The notes under the pieces are model-generated. The model did not search any database, had not been told where the DNA came from, and saw nothing but the letters and a program-made list of their open reading frames with translations. Below are positions 1-11,803 of a DNA stretch of 64,000 nt, piece after piece (position 1 is the first letter of the stretch; every line of letters starts with the position of its first letter). This stretch comes from Phoronis australis (Eukaryota > Phoronida > Phoronidae), in assembly GCA_002633005.1 (NCBI GenBank), contig NMRA01000011.1, positions 224,179 to 288,178 on the forward strand. Reading direction: 5' to 3'. The translations under genes were made by a program, and so were the position numbers.

Positions 1-1670
1 AGGGCGACGATTCTCGAAATGTTTTCCTTCTGATCAACGCATTTACATGCATCCACGTAACACATATATCGATGTTATCTAAAAGTTCTGCACTCAGTGA
101 TCCGATTGAACAAGGTGTTCTTAAGGAAAGTCTAGTGCAGTATGACATAACCAACGTGTTTTCAGCTGTGTTTAGGCAATAATAAACGCCCCGTAAAGTT
201 ATAACTGACATTTGGACTTTTAAATCTTTAAATTACTGAGTTTTCTTGAGCAATTCCATATCTTATGGTTAGTAATGCAGCGTATATCCGACTCTCTGCC
301 TAGGTCAGTGGTGTGTGTCTGTCCTGAGTTGACAGAGTATTACAGGCGTCGGCGCCATGGAACCAAAGCAAAGACGCAATGTCAATTGAGCTAAGGTTCT
401 GGGTTTTGATCATCACACTTTTTATTTCTGACCAACGGAGCTCATTTGGTCTGAAATATCGTAGTTCATTTCTACTTTTCTTTGACGACAGGAATCTTTA
501 AAGTTCCCAATAGCAAAGTCATGATCTTATGAGGATTCAACACTTTTTCCCAGGGCCTTTGCATGGCATGATCCAGGAAACAGAAGTATATTTACCTATA
601 TTGCGTACTCTCCCATTCACTTGAGACAATTGAAATTGTTTCCTGGTTCACACACTGAGGTTTCTATCGTTTCTTCGCGGATGTCTAATATTTTTGAGAA
701 TTTCTGTTACAGACAGACAAATGCTATGTTACTTTTATTTAGGCCAATTAACGTCACAAAACTTGTCTCGAATTTTTCCTGTTTATTTCCAGCGCTCATC
801 CGACCAAACACGTGACTAGTTTGACGCAGACACTCACACACACTCATTTCGAAGACTTACAGTAAATTTCGTAATTCTAGAATCTTTGTTCAGATGAATA
901 TTGCGCAAAATAATTCCATAACAGTAATAACAAAGAGCGTTGAGGATCTAAAGTGTTTCGTGCAAGACATAAAACGTCTCGGTAAAACAAATTGTGAATA
1001 TACATTTAGGTAATGTTTTTATACGACCGTTTGAAAACGACTTTTATCACGTTTACAGTTATATTGATATTGTTTAAAAGTGGCTGCTATTGGGAATATT
1101 CATTCCTCTCAATGTCTCGATTTCCTACTTCTGACCAAAATACATTTGCAATTATTTGGACCCAAGCCGTAATCCGCACCGCCAAGTTTTGTCCACACCG
1201 ATGACACTTAGCTATGGTATAACAGCAATTTTTTCAAAAAAATGTCTTTGATTGAAATAAATCTATGGAACCTGAAAGCTTAAGGTATTAGATGAAGGAT
1301 TCAATATGAATCATTTGGAAACACACTCTTGAAGAGTTACGTATCACGTTAGTCCATTTCATTTTGTTATTTATGACGACCTAGACACCCGCTGAAAAAT
1401 TATTATTCAAGGCGTTTAGTTGATTGTCAGGATGGCAATTCGGATGTTTAGTGATGACGTGTCGTGGCAGTAGATGACGCAATTTAGACCCGGAAATAAG
1501 AATAGACATGCTGTCACATTGAGTCCAAAACGTTTGACGCCATGCTAAACATTCCTCGGAGAAACTGGACTAGCTTCGGCAGCTGGAGAAATTTATTATA
1601 TTGTTAGGAAGTTTATGATTTTTAAACCAGGGCCCAAAGTCTAATATTCTAGCCTGAACTAATCAAATTC
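1..1670. other. Intergenic, nothing recognised
   Basis: All frames are broken by frequent stops. The reading frames present are under 75 codons, have no recognisable motif and no supporting splice sites. No tandem repeat, tRNA-like box pair or inverted repeat stood out. Confidence 0.5.
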
Positions 1671-1672
1671 GA

Positions 1673-1909
1673 AATTATCCTAGACATTCTCTCTTCTTTT
1701 TAAGTACGAACTCTTGATTGTATTATCATGATTTACGGGAATGAATATCCAGTCCTCATTCGCCCTTGATGACCCCAGTGAACTGAAATCGAATTCAAAT
1801 TATCCTTGAGACTCTCTCTTCTACTTAAGTACGAACTCTTGATTGTACTATGGTTAACGAGAATGAATATCTTCTTGTTGTCCTCATTCGTACTTGATGA
1901 CCCCAGCAT
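1673..1909. repeat. Tandem duplication, ~125-bp unit, two copies
   Basis: A block containing TAAGTACGAACTCTTGATTG, then GAATGAATATC, then a CCTCATTCG...TTGATGACCCCAG segment occurs at about 1673-1786 and again at about 1795-1909. The shared word CTCTTGATTG starts at 1711 and 1836. The copies differ by scattered substitutions and short indels. A possible third, much more diverged copy lies near 2430-2490. Non-coding in all frames. Confidence 0.7.
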
Positions 1910-1954
1910 GAAAGCTATAAGTTAGGACTGTCAATGAAATGCATGAGGTCATGG

Positions 1955-2080
1955 TTTTGTGCCCGGTTGCATGAAACACTCCCCAATAGGGACTCAACTA
2001 AGTCCCCTAAACCTGCTGTGTATTTGTGGGCTTGTGAAAACACGGATTGTCTTTTCTCATGCTGTAGAGTCTCAGTCCTA
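1955..2080. repeat. Dispersed repeat, copy 1 (partner at 23.04 kb)
   Basis: The segment running from GTGCCCGGTTGCATGAAA to TTGTGAAAACACGGATTGTC has a diverged counterpart at 23041-23150 (GTGCCCGGTTGTTTGAAA ... TTGTGAAAACACTGATTGTC). It is probably a MITE or SINE fragment; the class is not determined. Confidence 0.5.
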
Positions 2081-3030
2081 AGTCGTCTTTTGTCCATGAT
2101 ACAAATCGAGAGTGAATTCTACATTGAATTCTCAATAATAATCATTACTTGAAGAACAAGTAAAGACCATTTTTACGATGGTTCACATACATGTTAACAA
2201 AGGCTGAAATTAGATTTTTAACACGTTGGTCACTCTGGTGACTAATTCCTCAAGTCTTTGATATCAAATCTGCAGACGTTTTGACAATCTGCCCCGACGT
2301 ACATTTTAGGGCGCGCGCGTGAAATCGTGTTATACTCTGCGTCTTATCCTTACACTTGAAATCGAACTAATTTTCCGTTCTACTTCATAACAAAGTCAAG
2401 ATAAATGTCTAGTATTCTGTGCTCCAAGATAGTTATGGTTTATGCACATAAATATCCAATCCAAGTTACAGAATACTTGATGATTCCTTATTTTAAGCAA
2501 CGAAGTTGAGTAAACACTGGAGATATCGAGTTCAGACTCGAAATTTCGAGTTTACCCTGACACTTCATACACTTTGGTGCCGTAGCCATCATGAGCAAGC
2601 TAGGATTATACAATCATCCACGATCACTATTAATATACCCGAGCACAGAATACTAATCACTCCGAGTCATCTTGACATCGGGGTGAAGCCGAATGGAAAA
2701 TGCTTAAAACCATTTCCGAGCGCCCCTGGGCCCAGTTTTCATCAAGACTGACAGACTCCTTCAGTTGGCATCCTTCATTTTAGCAAAGGTGGGTATTTTG
2801 TTGACTCATTAACTGAGTACCGATTTCGACAAGTTGGGATATAAATTTAACTGCTCACTGTATTTAACAGTTCTTTGAAGTCGTATGCCGTCTTTTGTGA
2901 TATGCGTTTGTGTCAGGCATATACACACGTGGTTTAGAGGCTTTTACGAAGAGTAAGCGTAACATGTTAACGTTTTAACTTCCCGTAAGTATCCCCACGA
3001 ACCGAGTTGCTGCCATTGGTTAATTCCGAG
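2081..3030. other. Intergenic, nothing recognised
   Basis: Only short unsupported reading frames. The motif GGGCCCAGTTTTCATCAAG near 2729 resembles the termini of the GCCC-type MITEs at 33.3 and 35.7 kb, but no matching opposite end was found here. Confidence 0.4.
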
Positions 3031-5054
3031 ACAAATACTATCAGTCGCGTTCAAATGTTCTTGTCCTGTAGATTCCGGAAAAGTCCCCTAAAAGATGTCA
3101 CTATCAATGAGATTTTGTACAATCCCGTCCCATTCTTCTATTCGGGGCTTACAGATCCGTGTAGAGCAGAGTAACCGTAAACCAAAGTTTCTTGTCAGTA
3201 AAGAGAGGCTACGCAAAATCATGGGAATGAAAGGCGAGTGTTCCGCATAAATGCTCGAGACCTATCTAACGTAAGTTACAAGAAAATTGCGACCACTGAA
3301 TTGATTGGCTGTTCCTTCAGCAAAGATTTCTCGCCGCTAATGCATGGCGAACGTCTCGGGTTTACCCAAGAATCTTGTGAAGCGTAGTTCCGCAAGATTT
3401 TACGACATACATTAATTACCACATTACAACTGAAGCAGGTATAAAGCATAGCTTTTTTCGCGAGTGTTTTAGGTGCACAGAACACAGCCTAGGGCATACG
3501 CCAATCAGTTGTTTTTTTCTTGTATTTTTTGTTTTTTTACTCAAAATAACTTCAAAGAACCCCTGAATACCAATGTATTGAGCGTCAAACAAACTGGTGC
3601 AAAAGTAATGAGCGTCAAACAATCTCACATGAATGTGGAAGCCTAGATCCCTTCCTGTTGAGTGTACCCTCTCAAATTCCATCCTCTGACCAACTTAACA
3701 TTCATGCCTGTCGTAGTTTATCACATTTACATAAAACTGTGCAAATTTCTATTATTTAGTTTTTGGGGATTTATTATTACTAATTATCACGACAAAACAT
3801 GTAATCTCATGTGGCATTAATACTTGAATTGTGTTTTTCATTTTCTCACATCTACATTTTACGTAGTCAGTGCGTTGCACATTCTGATCTAATTAAACGA
3901 TTTAAGGGAGGTGTATACACTGGTCAAATCTTCAGGCTCCTATCTACAATAAGTATAAAGGGGTTTTAACTAGTTACTCAAAGGGAAAAAAACGGAAAAA
4001 ACGTTTTTATTGTTCTTTGTTTTTTTAAATATCGTATTTTTTAATTTTCCAAAAAATCCAATTTTACCTCGATTTTTTTCAAAACGCACAGGGATTATCA
4101 TCAACTCTTTGCTTACGCAACATTCTATTATCCATACCAAATATATGTGCAAAATCATTATGATTTGTGGCATTTTTGGGTGTGAATTGTGGCAAGTACG
4201 CTTCCTTCTGTCATTTGGCCACTTTCCGTCTAATAACTAATTTAAAAATCTGGTCCATGTAGCAAAAAATCCTGGCAGGCGATTTTACTTCAGTCCTAGA
4301 GGATTTTAAATTTGCAAATTTCATAAAAATTGACCCACGTGTTGCGGAAAAATAGGCCGGACAATCTTGTCACTACTCTGAAATCACGAGCCGAGAAAAA
4401 CGGCTTTGAAGTTTAGTGGGTATTGATTGCCAGTTAGAGGTCAACATTGGCTCAGAATGTGCCGTCATTGTGTTCCATTTTTTGTTGATGTACTAGAAAT
4501 AAAGCTGATATTTACTTTATGTTTAGAAAATGTGACATACCTGTTTGTTTACAGCGTAATTTTAATCATTTTTGCGAACTTGTGACGCTCAACAGACGAC
4601 CAAAACAAATACATGTATGGCTGTCACGTGGGCGGAGCTTAGCGTTGATGTATTGTGTGCTGTTCTGGTGTGCCGACCACACATCATTAAAACCATGTGT
4701 TGATTGTTTATGCGACTCATCTGAACTCTCCACTCAGTGTGGTAAAAGACTCTCAAACTATTTTACATAGACCTATTTGTTAGAATTCCACTATTATATG
4801 TAGTTATCGTCTCTTCATCAACCAGTATATGTGCCATATCAAATCGCCGCGTTACTGTCTACATAACAACATTGGCGACGAGGATAAAGAACTACTTTTA
4901 TCGTAATGGTTAAACATTTTCACGTGCCTGTACCGCCAACATATTGACCGAATAGACGTTGGGATAAGAAAATAGCACTTTCTGTGTAAATAGCGTCGTT
5001 TGGGTGAGATTCTCAAATTACCAAAGTTTCTTATCTTGCTTTCCACTAAAATCG
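3031..5054. repeat. 2.02-kb direct duplicate, copy 1
   Basis: This block is repeated almost base for base at 5056-7072. Copy 1 stops at ...CCACTAAAATCG, immediately before the single N at 5055; copy 2 begins right after that N with the same ACAAATACTATC that opens copy 1 at 3031. The copies differ by scattered substitutions and 1-8-base indels, as expected for two haplotypes. The small reading frames in it are not recognisable proteins. I infer unmerged overlapping contig ends rather than a biological tandem duplication. Confidence 0.9.
4873..4885 (+). other. Primer-binding site of an LTR retrotransposon (tRNA-Ser type), copy 1
   Basis: TGGCGACGAGGAT is complementary to the last 13 bases of a typical metazoan tRNA-Ser(GCU), CCA tail included. 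It is preceded by ...TACATAACAACAT, where an LTR would end in CA. No gag or pol frame follows, so this would be the remnant of a 5' LTR plus leader. The LTR start could not be fixed. The complementarity is visible; the LTR assignment is inference. Confidence 0.45.
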
Positions 5055-5055
5055 N
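5055..5055. other. Single-N join
   Basis: The lone N separates the two ~2.02-kb direct copies (3031-5054 and 5056-7072). Confidence 0.95.
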
Positions 5056-7072
5056 ACAAATACTATCAGTCGCGTTCAAATGTTCTTGTCCTGTAGATTC
5101 CGGAAAAGTCCCCTAAAAGATGTCACTATCAATGAGATTTTGTACAATCCCGTCCCATTCTTCTATTCGGGGCTTACAGATCCGTGTAGAGCAGAGTAAC
5201 CGTAAACCAAAGTTTCTTGTCAGTAAAGAGAGGCTACGCAAAATCATGGGAATGAAAGGCGAGTGTTCCGCATAAATGCTCGAGACCTCTCTAACGTAAG
5301 TTACAAGAAAATTGCGACCACTGAATTGATTGGCCTTTCCTTCAGCAAAGATTTCTCGCCACTAATGCATGGCGAACGTCTCGGGTTTACCGAAGAATCT
5401 TGTGAAGCGCAGTTCCGCAAGATTTTACGACATACATTAATTACCACATTACAACTGAAGCAGGTATAAAGCATAGCTTTTTTCGCGAGTGTTTTAGGTG
5501 CACAGAACACAGCCTAGGGCATACGCCAATCAGTTGTTTTCTTCTTGTATTTTTTGTTTTTTTTTACTCAAAATAACTTCAAAGAACCCCTGAATACCAA
5601 TGTATTGAGCGTCAAACAAACTGGTGCAAAAGTAATGAGCGTCAAACAATCTCACATGAATGTGGGCGCCTAGATCCCTTCCTGTTGAGTGTACCCTCTC
5701 AAATTCCATCCTCTGACCAACATTCATGCCTGTCGTAGTTTATCACATTTACATAAAACTGTGCAAATTTCTATTATTTAGTTTTTGGTGATTTATTATT
5801 ACTAATTATCACGACAAAACATGTAATCTCATTTGGCATTAATACTTGAATTGTGTTTTTCATTTTCTCACATCTACATTTTACGTAGTCAGTGCGTTGC
5901 ACATTCTGATCTAATTAAACGATTTAAGGGAGGTGTATACACTGGTCAAATCTCCAGGCTCCTATCTACAATAAGTATAAAGGGGTTTTGACTAGTTACT
6001 GAAAGTGAAAAAAACCGGAAAAAACGTTTTTATTGTTCTTTGTTTTTTTTAAATATCGTATTTTTTAATATTCCAAAAATTCCAATTTTACCTCGATTTT
6101 TTTCAAAACGCACAGGGATTATCATCAACTCTTTCCTTACGCAACATTCTATTATCCATACCAAATATATGTGCAAAATCATTGTGATTTGTGGCATTTT
6201 TGGGTGTGAATTGTGGCAAGTACGCCACCTTCTGTCATTTGGCCACTTTCCGTCTAATAACTAATTTAAAAATCTGGTCCATGTAGCAAAAAATCCTGGC
6301 AGGCGATTTTATTTCAGTCCTAGAGGATTTTAAATTTGCAAATTTCGAAAAAATTGACCCACGTGTTGCGGAAAAATAGGCCGGACAATCTTGTCACTAC
6401 TCTGAAATCACGAGCCGAGAAAAACGGCTTTGAAGTTTAGTGGGTATTGATTGCCAGTTAGAGGTCAACATTGGTTCAGAATGCGCCGTCATTATGTTCC
6501 ATTTTTTGTTGATGTACTAGAAATAAAGCTGATATTTACTTTATGTTTAGAAAATGTGACATACCTGTTTGTTTACAGCGTAATTTTAATCATTTTTGCG
6601 AACTTGTGAAGCTCAACAGACAACCAAAACAAATATGGCTGTCACGTGGGCGGAGCTTAGCGTTGATGTATTATGTGCTGTTCTGGTGTGCCGACCACAC
6701 ATCATTAAAACCATGTGTTGATTGTTTATGCGACTCATCTGAACTCTCCACTCAGTGTGGTAAAAGACTCTCAAACTATTTTACATAGACCTATTTGTTA
6801 GTATTCCACTATTATATGTAGTTACCGTCTCTTCATCAACCAATATAAGTGCCATATCAAATCGCCGCGTTACTGTCTACATAACAACATTGGCGACGAG
6901 GATAAAGAACTACTTTCATAGTAATGGTTAAACATTTTCACGTGCCTGTACCGCCAACATATTGACCGAATAGACGTTGGGATAAGAAAATAGCACTTTC
7001 TGTGTAAACAGCGTCGTTTGGGTGAGATTCTCAAATTACCAAAGTTTCTTATCTTGCTTTCCACTAAAATCG
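5056..7072. repeat. 2.02-kb direct duplicate, copy 2
   Basis: This is the second copy of 3031-5054. It continues past the duplicated end (...AAAATCG) directly into unique sequence (TATAATATGCATG), as an overlapping contig start would. It carries the same tRNA-Ser-type primer-binding site at 6891-6903. Confidence 0.9.
6891..6903 (+). other. Primer-binding site of an LTR retrotransposon, copy 2
   Basis: Same TGGCGACGAGGAT in the same context as at 4873-4885. It probably represents the same locus counted twice by the assembly. Confidence 0.45.
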
Positions 7073-7948
7073 TATAATATGCATGAGCTTTAACTCAGGG
7101 ATACGTTTGAATCTACGCACTAGAACAAATTTGTTATGCTTAACACTGGGTCATTTCCCTAATTGACTTTGAGTTACGGCCGGCGGCAAGTTCAAAAATC
7201 CACTGAGTTTGGCAGCCTAGTTTGTCCACGGCGCGTTCCTAGCACAGAAGCACGGTTTATCTCCAAAAACTGTACTCTGAGGGCATGTAGTTGTCCATGT
7301 CTCGCGCGCGCGCGGCGTGTCTTCACACAATTTCTGCACTGACTCATCAAGCTGAGTGCAGCGATGGCTTCGGTAGGACGACGTTCTCTACTGAATTTTT
7401 TTGCAGATGGACGAACAGGCTCAGGCTCGGAACAGTAGTTCACCAGTTCACCACCAACTTTCACATGATCAAAAATATAATTATTTTATTCTTGGTTTCG
7501 CTACAACATCTATATCAGCTGGTACAGCAGTCTCGATTGCCTGGTTACGCAATGTTTGTTGACAGGATTAGATTAGAGCTAGTGTCCTTGTATAAGCTCC
7601 GCCCCACTTGTCAGTCATTGGGCTGGTGAGCAGAAATGTCATACGACTTACTGAAGCTTGGTCAAATATTATTAAAATAACAACTTTGGATTTTCAGAAT
7701 AATTTTATTTTTCTTCACTATAGTGCGCATCAAGAATTAAAGATTAGGATGACATAAAAATGTAAACAAAAACAGGCAAAATTAATTTTTTTGTGTATCC
7801 ACCTGCCTTAATTGGTTTGTGCAACTTTAGAAATCTGCTGTCGACAATTTAAAAACGCATGGAAAATGTAGGCACAATGCTGTATTATTTCACAACTTGC
7901 GTTGTGTTAGGTGATAACCTTCACCAACATCTATGTACACGCGATCTA
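7073..7948. other. Intergenic, nothing firm
   Basis: A somewhat GC-richer patch at about 7170-7450 (with a CGCGCGCG run near 7302) gives overlapping open frames on both strands. No codon or motif pattern supports either frame. I see no gene. Confidence 0.4.
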
Positions 7949-8088
7949 CAGTGGCGGTTTAGAGAGGGCCAAGGGGAAAGCCCCCTAAAATTCTCCCAGA
8001 TTACATTTGACAGTTCGGGGTGCTAATGTCTGACGGGTAAAATCCCAGCTAATTCTCCTCCCTCCTCAAAATCCTGGATCCGCCCCTG
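7949..8088. mobile_element. Short hAT-like MITE with 5-bp target duplication
   Basis: A 140-bp element. It starts CAGTGGCGG and ends ATCCGCCCCTG, giving near-matching terminal inverted repeats. The flanks carry identical ATCTA at 7944-7948 and 8089-8093, a 5-bp target-site duplication. The termini resemble the CAGNGGCGGATC ends common in animal hAT elements, which usually make 8-bp duplications. The larger elements at 21339 and 39370 have related ends. No coding capacity. Confidence 0.65.
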
Positions 8089-8093
8089 ATCTA

Positions 8094-10423
8094 AGGAATA
8101 CAACAAACACCACGATTATGCAATTTGTTGCTTTTCGTTATTTGCATTGCCAAGGTAACAAAAAATCCCCTCTCTCGCAACGCAAGAGAAGTAGTTGGCC
8201 ATGCTAGCGCATCTACTGTACATTTAGATGTAATAACTGACAACGAAGAGTTGAATCGTTTCCAACGAAACGTTGAATCGTTTCGATAAAATATTTTCCA
8301 GAAACTACAAGCGTACGTCAAATATTAGAACGATAACTGAGCAATAATACCGGGTTGTGGAAGTATTCAAGCTGATGCCAGATCATAGCCAGATAGGCTT
8401 CGTCTGAATAAAACGTAATTGCGGATGCCAATTATAGTCACACGACCCCAAATTATACATTCTAAACTGCTGGTACGCATGGTACCCAACTATTCTGCCA
8501 AGTGTTGTAGTGAACTGCATACTTCTTTCCTGAGGCGCTGGTAATTAACATGACCGCAGGGTCGGTTCATGGCACTATAAAAGTTGATACGCTTTGGTCT
8601 AAATGGATGCTTATGGAAAGTAAACTAAAAGTCAACACCAATTAAAACAAGCGACATGCTCACCATGAACAATGTGGGGAAATCTAAAATCGATAAATTT
8701 TAAGCGAAGGTTTATGCGTTTATGTAATTCATATAGAGCTGAGTGCGCACGTGACTGTTTTTTAACAGATTTAACTCAAAACCCCACGTTCCAGTTTCTT
8801 GTTCATTTCAGGTTTTGCTCGGGCTTAGTTAATTCCACGCTAAGTGATTTTTCGTCGGCCACGAAACACGTCGATGACGTTTACGTCACGTGACGATTAG
8901 GGTTTAATTCTGTTAAAAGACGCAAAGTGCTGATCAAGTCTAGTGAAAGGATCTGCGATGCGTAGACGATTATGCGATACTAAATATAACAACCAACTGC
9001 TTGAGTGAGGCAACAGATAGAAGAAACATCTCTGGTCACACAGAAGCTTCCACGAGTAGATTTGCAAAGGTGTGTATTATCGTTTTATCTTATGCAAACT
9101 TGTTTCGATGACTATATCTAGTTTGGAAATGGAAATACTACTGAACAGAACTTGATACTTTAAATTTAAAAACACGAAACTACAAATGCGGGCGAAAATG
9201 GTAACCGGATATTCTTTTCTTTCGCCCTTTCACGGAACACTTCCGATTACCCCAAGACGAACACTGCGCTATCTAAACGCGAATAGTTTGAAGTAGGCCC
9301 AAGTCGAAATATGTGTTTTGCTTCGAGGAAAAAAAAACAATTCTTCAGACGAACCATTTGATTGCAAGCTACAGAACACGCACGCACCTCAGGTAATCGT
9401 GTATTTGCTTAGGGCTTACGGTATAATGGTGTTGACGGATATCGGATAGGAAGCGCGGAACGCAGGCTGATATAAACCGGTATTGTTCACGTGTTTGTTC
9501 TTTAGACATGTAGACTGTCTTTGATTCCAAGTTATCTGACATGAGTGCGCTCGATCACCTTCAGGAAGTTAGCAAATTCGTATCCCTTAGTGACACGATA
9601 CGAGTGGAGAAAATGTCCATTTGAACGAGTTCTATCGCCAGAGGTAACTTACTTATTGATGCTGTGTGACCGCAAGTGATTCAAGTAGCGAGTAGTCAGT
9701 CAAGTTGAAAATACATTGTTTTGATGTTCGTAAACCGATTTTTCTGTTCAACTCACTGATTGCAATCAAAGCATTGGCACCACGCAGTGCACAAGAGCAG
9801 CCGTAGCCTGAAGCCAGCAACAGTTTACAACCACGTAATCGATTTTTCTTGCTCTAGTGCGAGAGGGTTCTGTCGGTCTTTTTTCCGAGTTTCGCCTCGT
9901 TGAACATATGTATTCTAATCACAGCCAGATAGTATGCACCTTTCTTGTTTCGCAGTCAGTGTGCTCTTAGTTCATTGACCACTGGAGAAAATAGTTCGCC
10001 CAGCTGAATGCTGTTTCAGTTCACTTCATAGCCTGTTTAAAGGGCCATAGGCTGAGTTGTCAGCAGACACATCTAAATAAAATCAAACCAGTTACACTAC
10101 TTGTGCACTTCTACAAAGTTGATCTTTTGAAGATAAAACTTGACATTTCTTGGTCTGGTTAAGGTTTATCTCTTCTAAACGTGTGGTAAACCTGTAACTG
10201 AATATTTCAGAAGCTGGCCGACATCCGTTATAGTTGAAGAAAGCGATAGATTGCTATAGTGAATTAGTGGTAGATAAATGTAGGTTACCTTGCTAAATTC
10301 GACAAAAATAATGCGTTTAGATTTTGTGGGAGAGGTTACAAGGGGTCCGGAATTGCACCGCTCATTCAAACACATTTCGGTTTGCTGTGAGGAATCTATG
10401 GCGCCTCCTATGTTTGTATAACG
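8094..10423. other. Intergenic, nothing recognised
   Basis: No frame above about 75 codons and no motif. TTTAAAGGGCCATAGGCTGAG near 10034 looks like a TTAA-type transposon end, but no partner end was found. Confidence 0.4.
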
Positions 10424-10427
10424 TTAA

Positions 10428-11799
10428 AGGAGAATGCCACCCGGTTTAATTAGTTTTTGTTACCGTCTTAATCGGTCTATATCACATCACCTCGTATACA
10501 GTCGATCTCACCTCGCCGGAAGGTGTCGCGTTAACCTGTGAGGAAGGTGAGTACACGACGCAGCGACGTCGGTGGTTCTTCAGCTGAATGTGTGCCGCTA
10601 TGGTGTGACGTATCGTTCCCGCTTGTGCGAACCACGGAGATGCAAAAAGCGAGTATATGGTTTTTTCGATTTCCTCGAGAACCTGAAATGCTTCAGAAAT
10701 GGTTCTCGGCAGTAAAGAACTAAACGTACGCTTTTAATATTAAGTATGAGGCCGTTAAATATATCTGTGTCTGTTTCAAAATGAGTTATTTCCATCTCTA
10801 CTAATGTTTACATAAAACTGAAACGTCAAAAGTCTGCCCCAGTAGGTACAATTTGTAATGCCTTAAGAGTGTTCGTGAGTGCAAATATTTTGAGACATGG
10901 ACAATGAATAAATCATACTGCGTTACGGGCTTCAGATGCAATGAAACTAATATTGACCACCTTGTGAGCGCATGCTAATTGAATATTTGCTGACACAAAT
11001 CTGTTGTGAAAGTTTAACTCGATTTTATATGCTATATGGTCACATGTTAGAGGAATCTTTATTTGGTTGTATATACATTATCCAAATCATTGTTAGTGTA
11101 CATCTTTCCTTGTACTATTTTGTGGAAGGGGAACTTGGCTTCGCAGCTCCCGACGAGTAAGTAGATTTGCAATTTCGCGGCGAATTCACCAAATGGTTCA
11201 CTAGTCTAGTTTTTTCGTGACTGGAAGTTTAGTTTTCAATTTTTGTAGCCGACTAACCCCTGCTGGTTTGTGTTCACAATGCCACCAGTCCGACCGCGAC
11301 GGGCCTGATCGGGTTCCGAACCACTGGGTATAACGAGCGTTTTGTGTTTAGAACAGAAAAATTCGCAAGTCTAACACACGGTTATGCTCTTGTGTCTGAA
11401 TTTCACGGAAGAACAATTCTAATTCACCACCGAATAGACTCCAAACTTCCCGTGACCGACTAAGTTGGTCTACCGAGCTTTTTGTGCTACCGTACACTAA
11501 AAATTTCTGTGAATCCGTAACAGCGAAATAAAACAACTCATTTGTTTAAAAACTCAATGTATTTTACAACGAATTTCGATGATTTATTGGTGTAAAACGA
11601 TGAATTTAAGCGATAAGCTGACACCAGTAATCGTCTTGTGAACTGCTGAGTAGACTGTTTGAACCTGTGACGTCATTGGTTAATTTCAGCACCTCCTTCT
11701 GCCGTCTGGTGTCAGGTAAAAGAACTGAACTGCTGTTATGGAGTTGAACTACTCGATCTAAATTGATGCAAAGCGCGTTGTTTTTGGTGACATTCTCCT
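10428..11799 (+). mobile_element. Kolobok-like DNA transposon relic (TTAA target, THAP fragment inside)
   Basis: A 1372-bp element. TTAA flanks both sides (10424-10427 and 11800-11803). Just inside are inverted termini AGGAGAATGCCACC (start) and GGTGACATTCTCCT (end), matching at 13 of 14 positions. TTAA duplication plus a THAP-type DNA-binding domain are known features of the Kolobok superfamily. A disrupted THAP-like segment lies near the left end (10590-10723). No intact transposase frame remains in the other 1 kb, so this is a dead or internally deleted copy. The termini and TTAA are seen directly; the superfamily name is inference. Confidence 0.6.
10590..10723 (+). pseudogene. THAP-domain relic inside the TTAA element
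   Basis: THAP is a C2CH zinc-dependent DNA-binding domain found in P-element- and Kolobok-type transposases and in host proteins. One frame reads VCRYGVTYRSR, resembling the THAP N-terminus. After a frame change near 10640 the sequence continues FFRFPREPEMLQKWFSAVKN, a good match to the conserved F.FP.(D/E)PE...W..AVK block. The second Cys of the N-terminal pair appears to be replaced by Val, and a frameshift separates the two halves, so it cannot encode a working domain. A GTAAAG donor-like site follows SA. Confidence 0.55.
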
Positions 11800-11803
11800 T
11801 TAA

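Noticed and set aside
3031-7072. Tandem gene duplication
   Set aside because: Repeated small frames are due to a contig overlap around the N at 5055, and none resembles a known protein.
7192-7629. Pair of 90- and 112-codon frames on opposite strands
   Set aside because: GC-richer patch with frames on both strands, no domain motif, no splice support. A vague NYC...SAK similarity to 33.5-33.7 kb was too short to trust.
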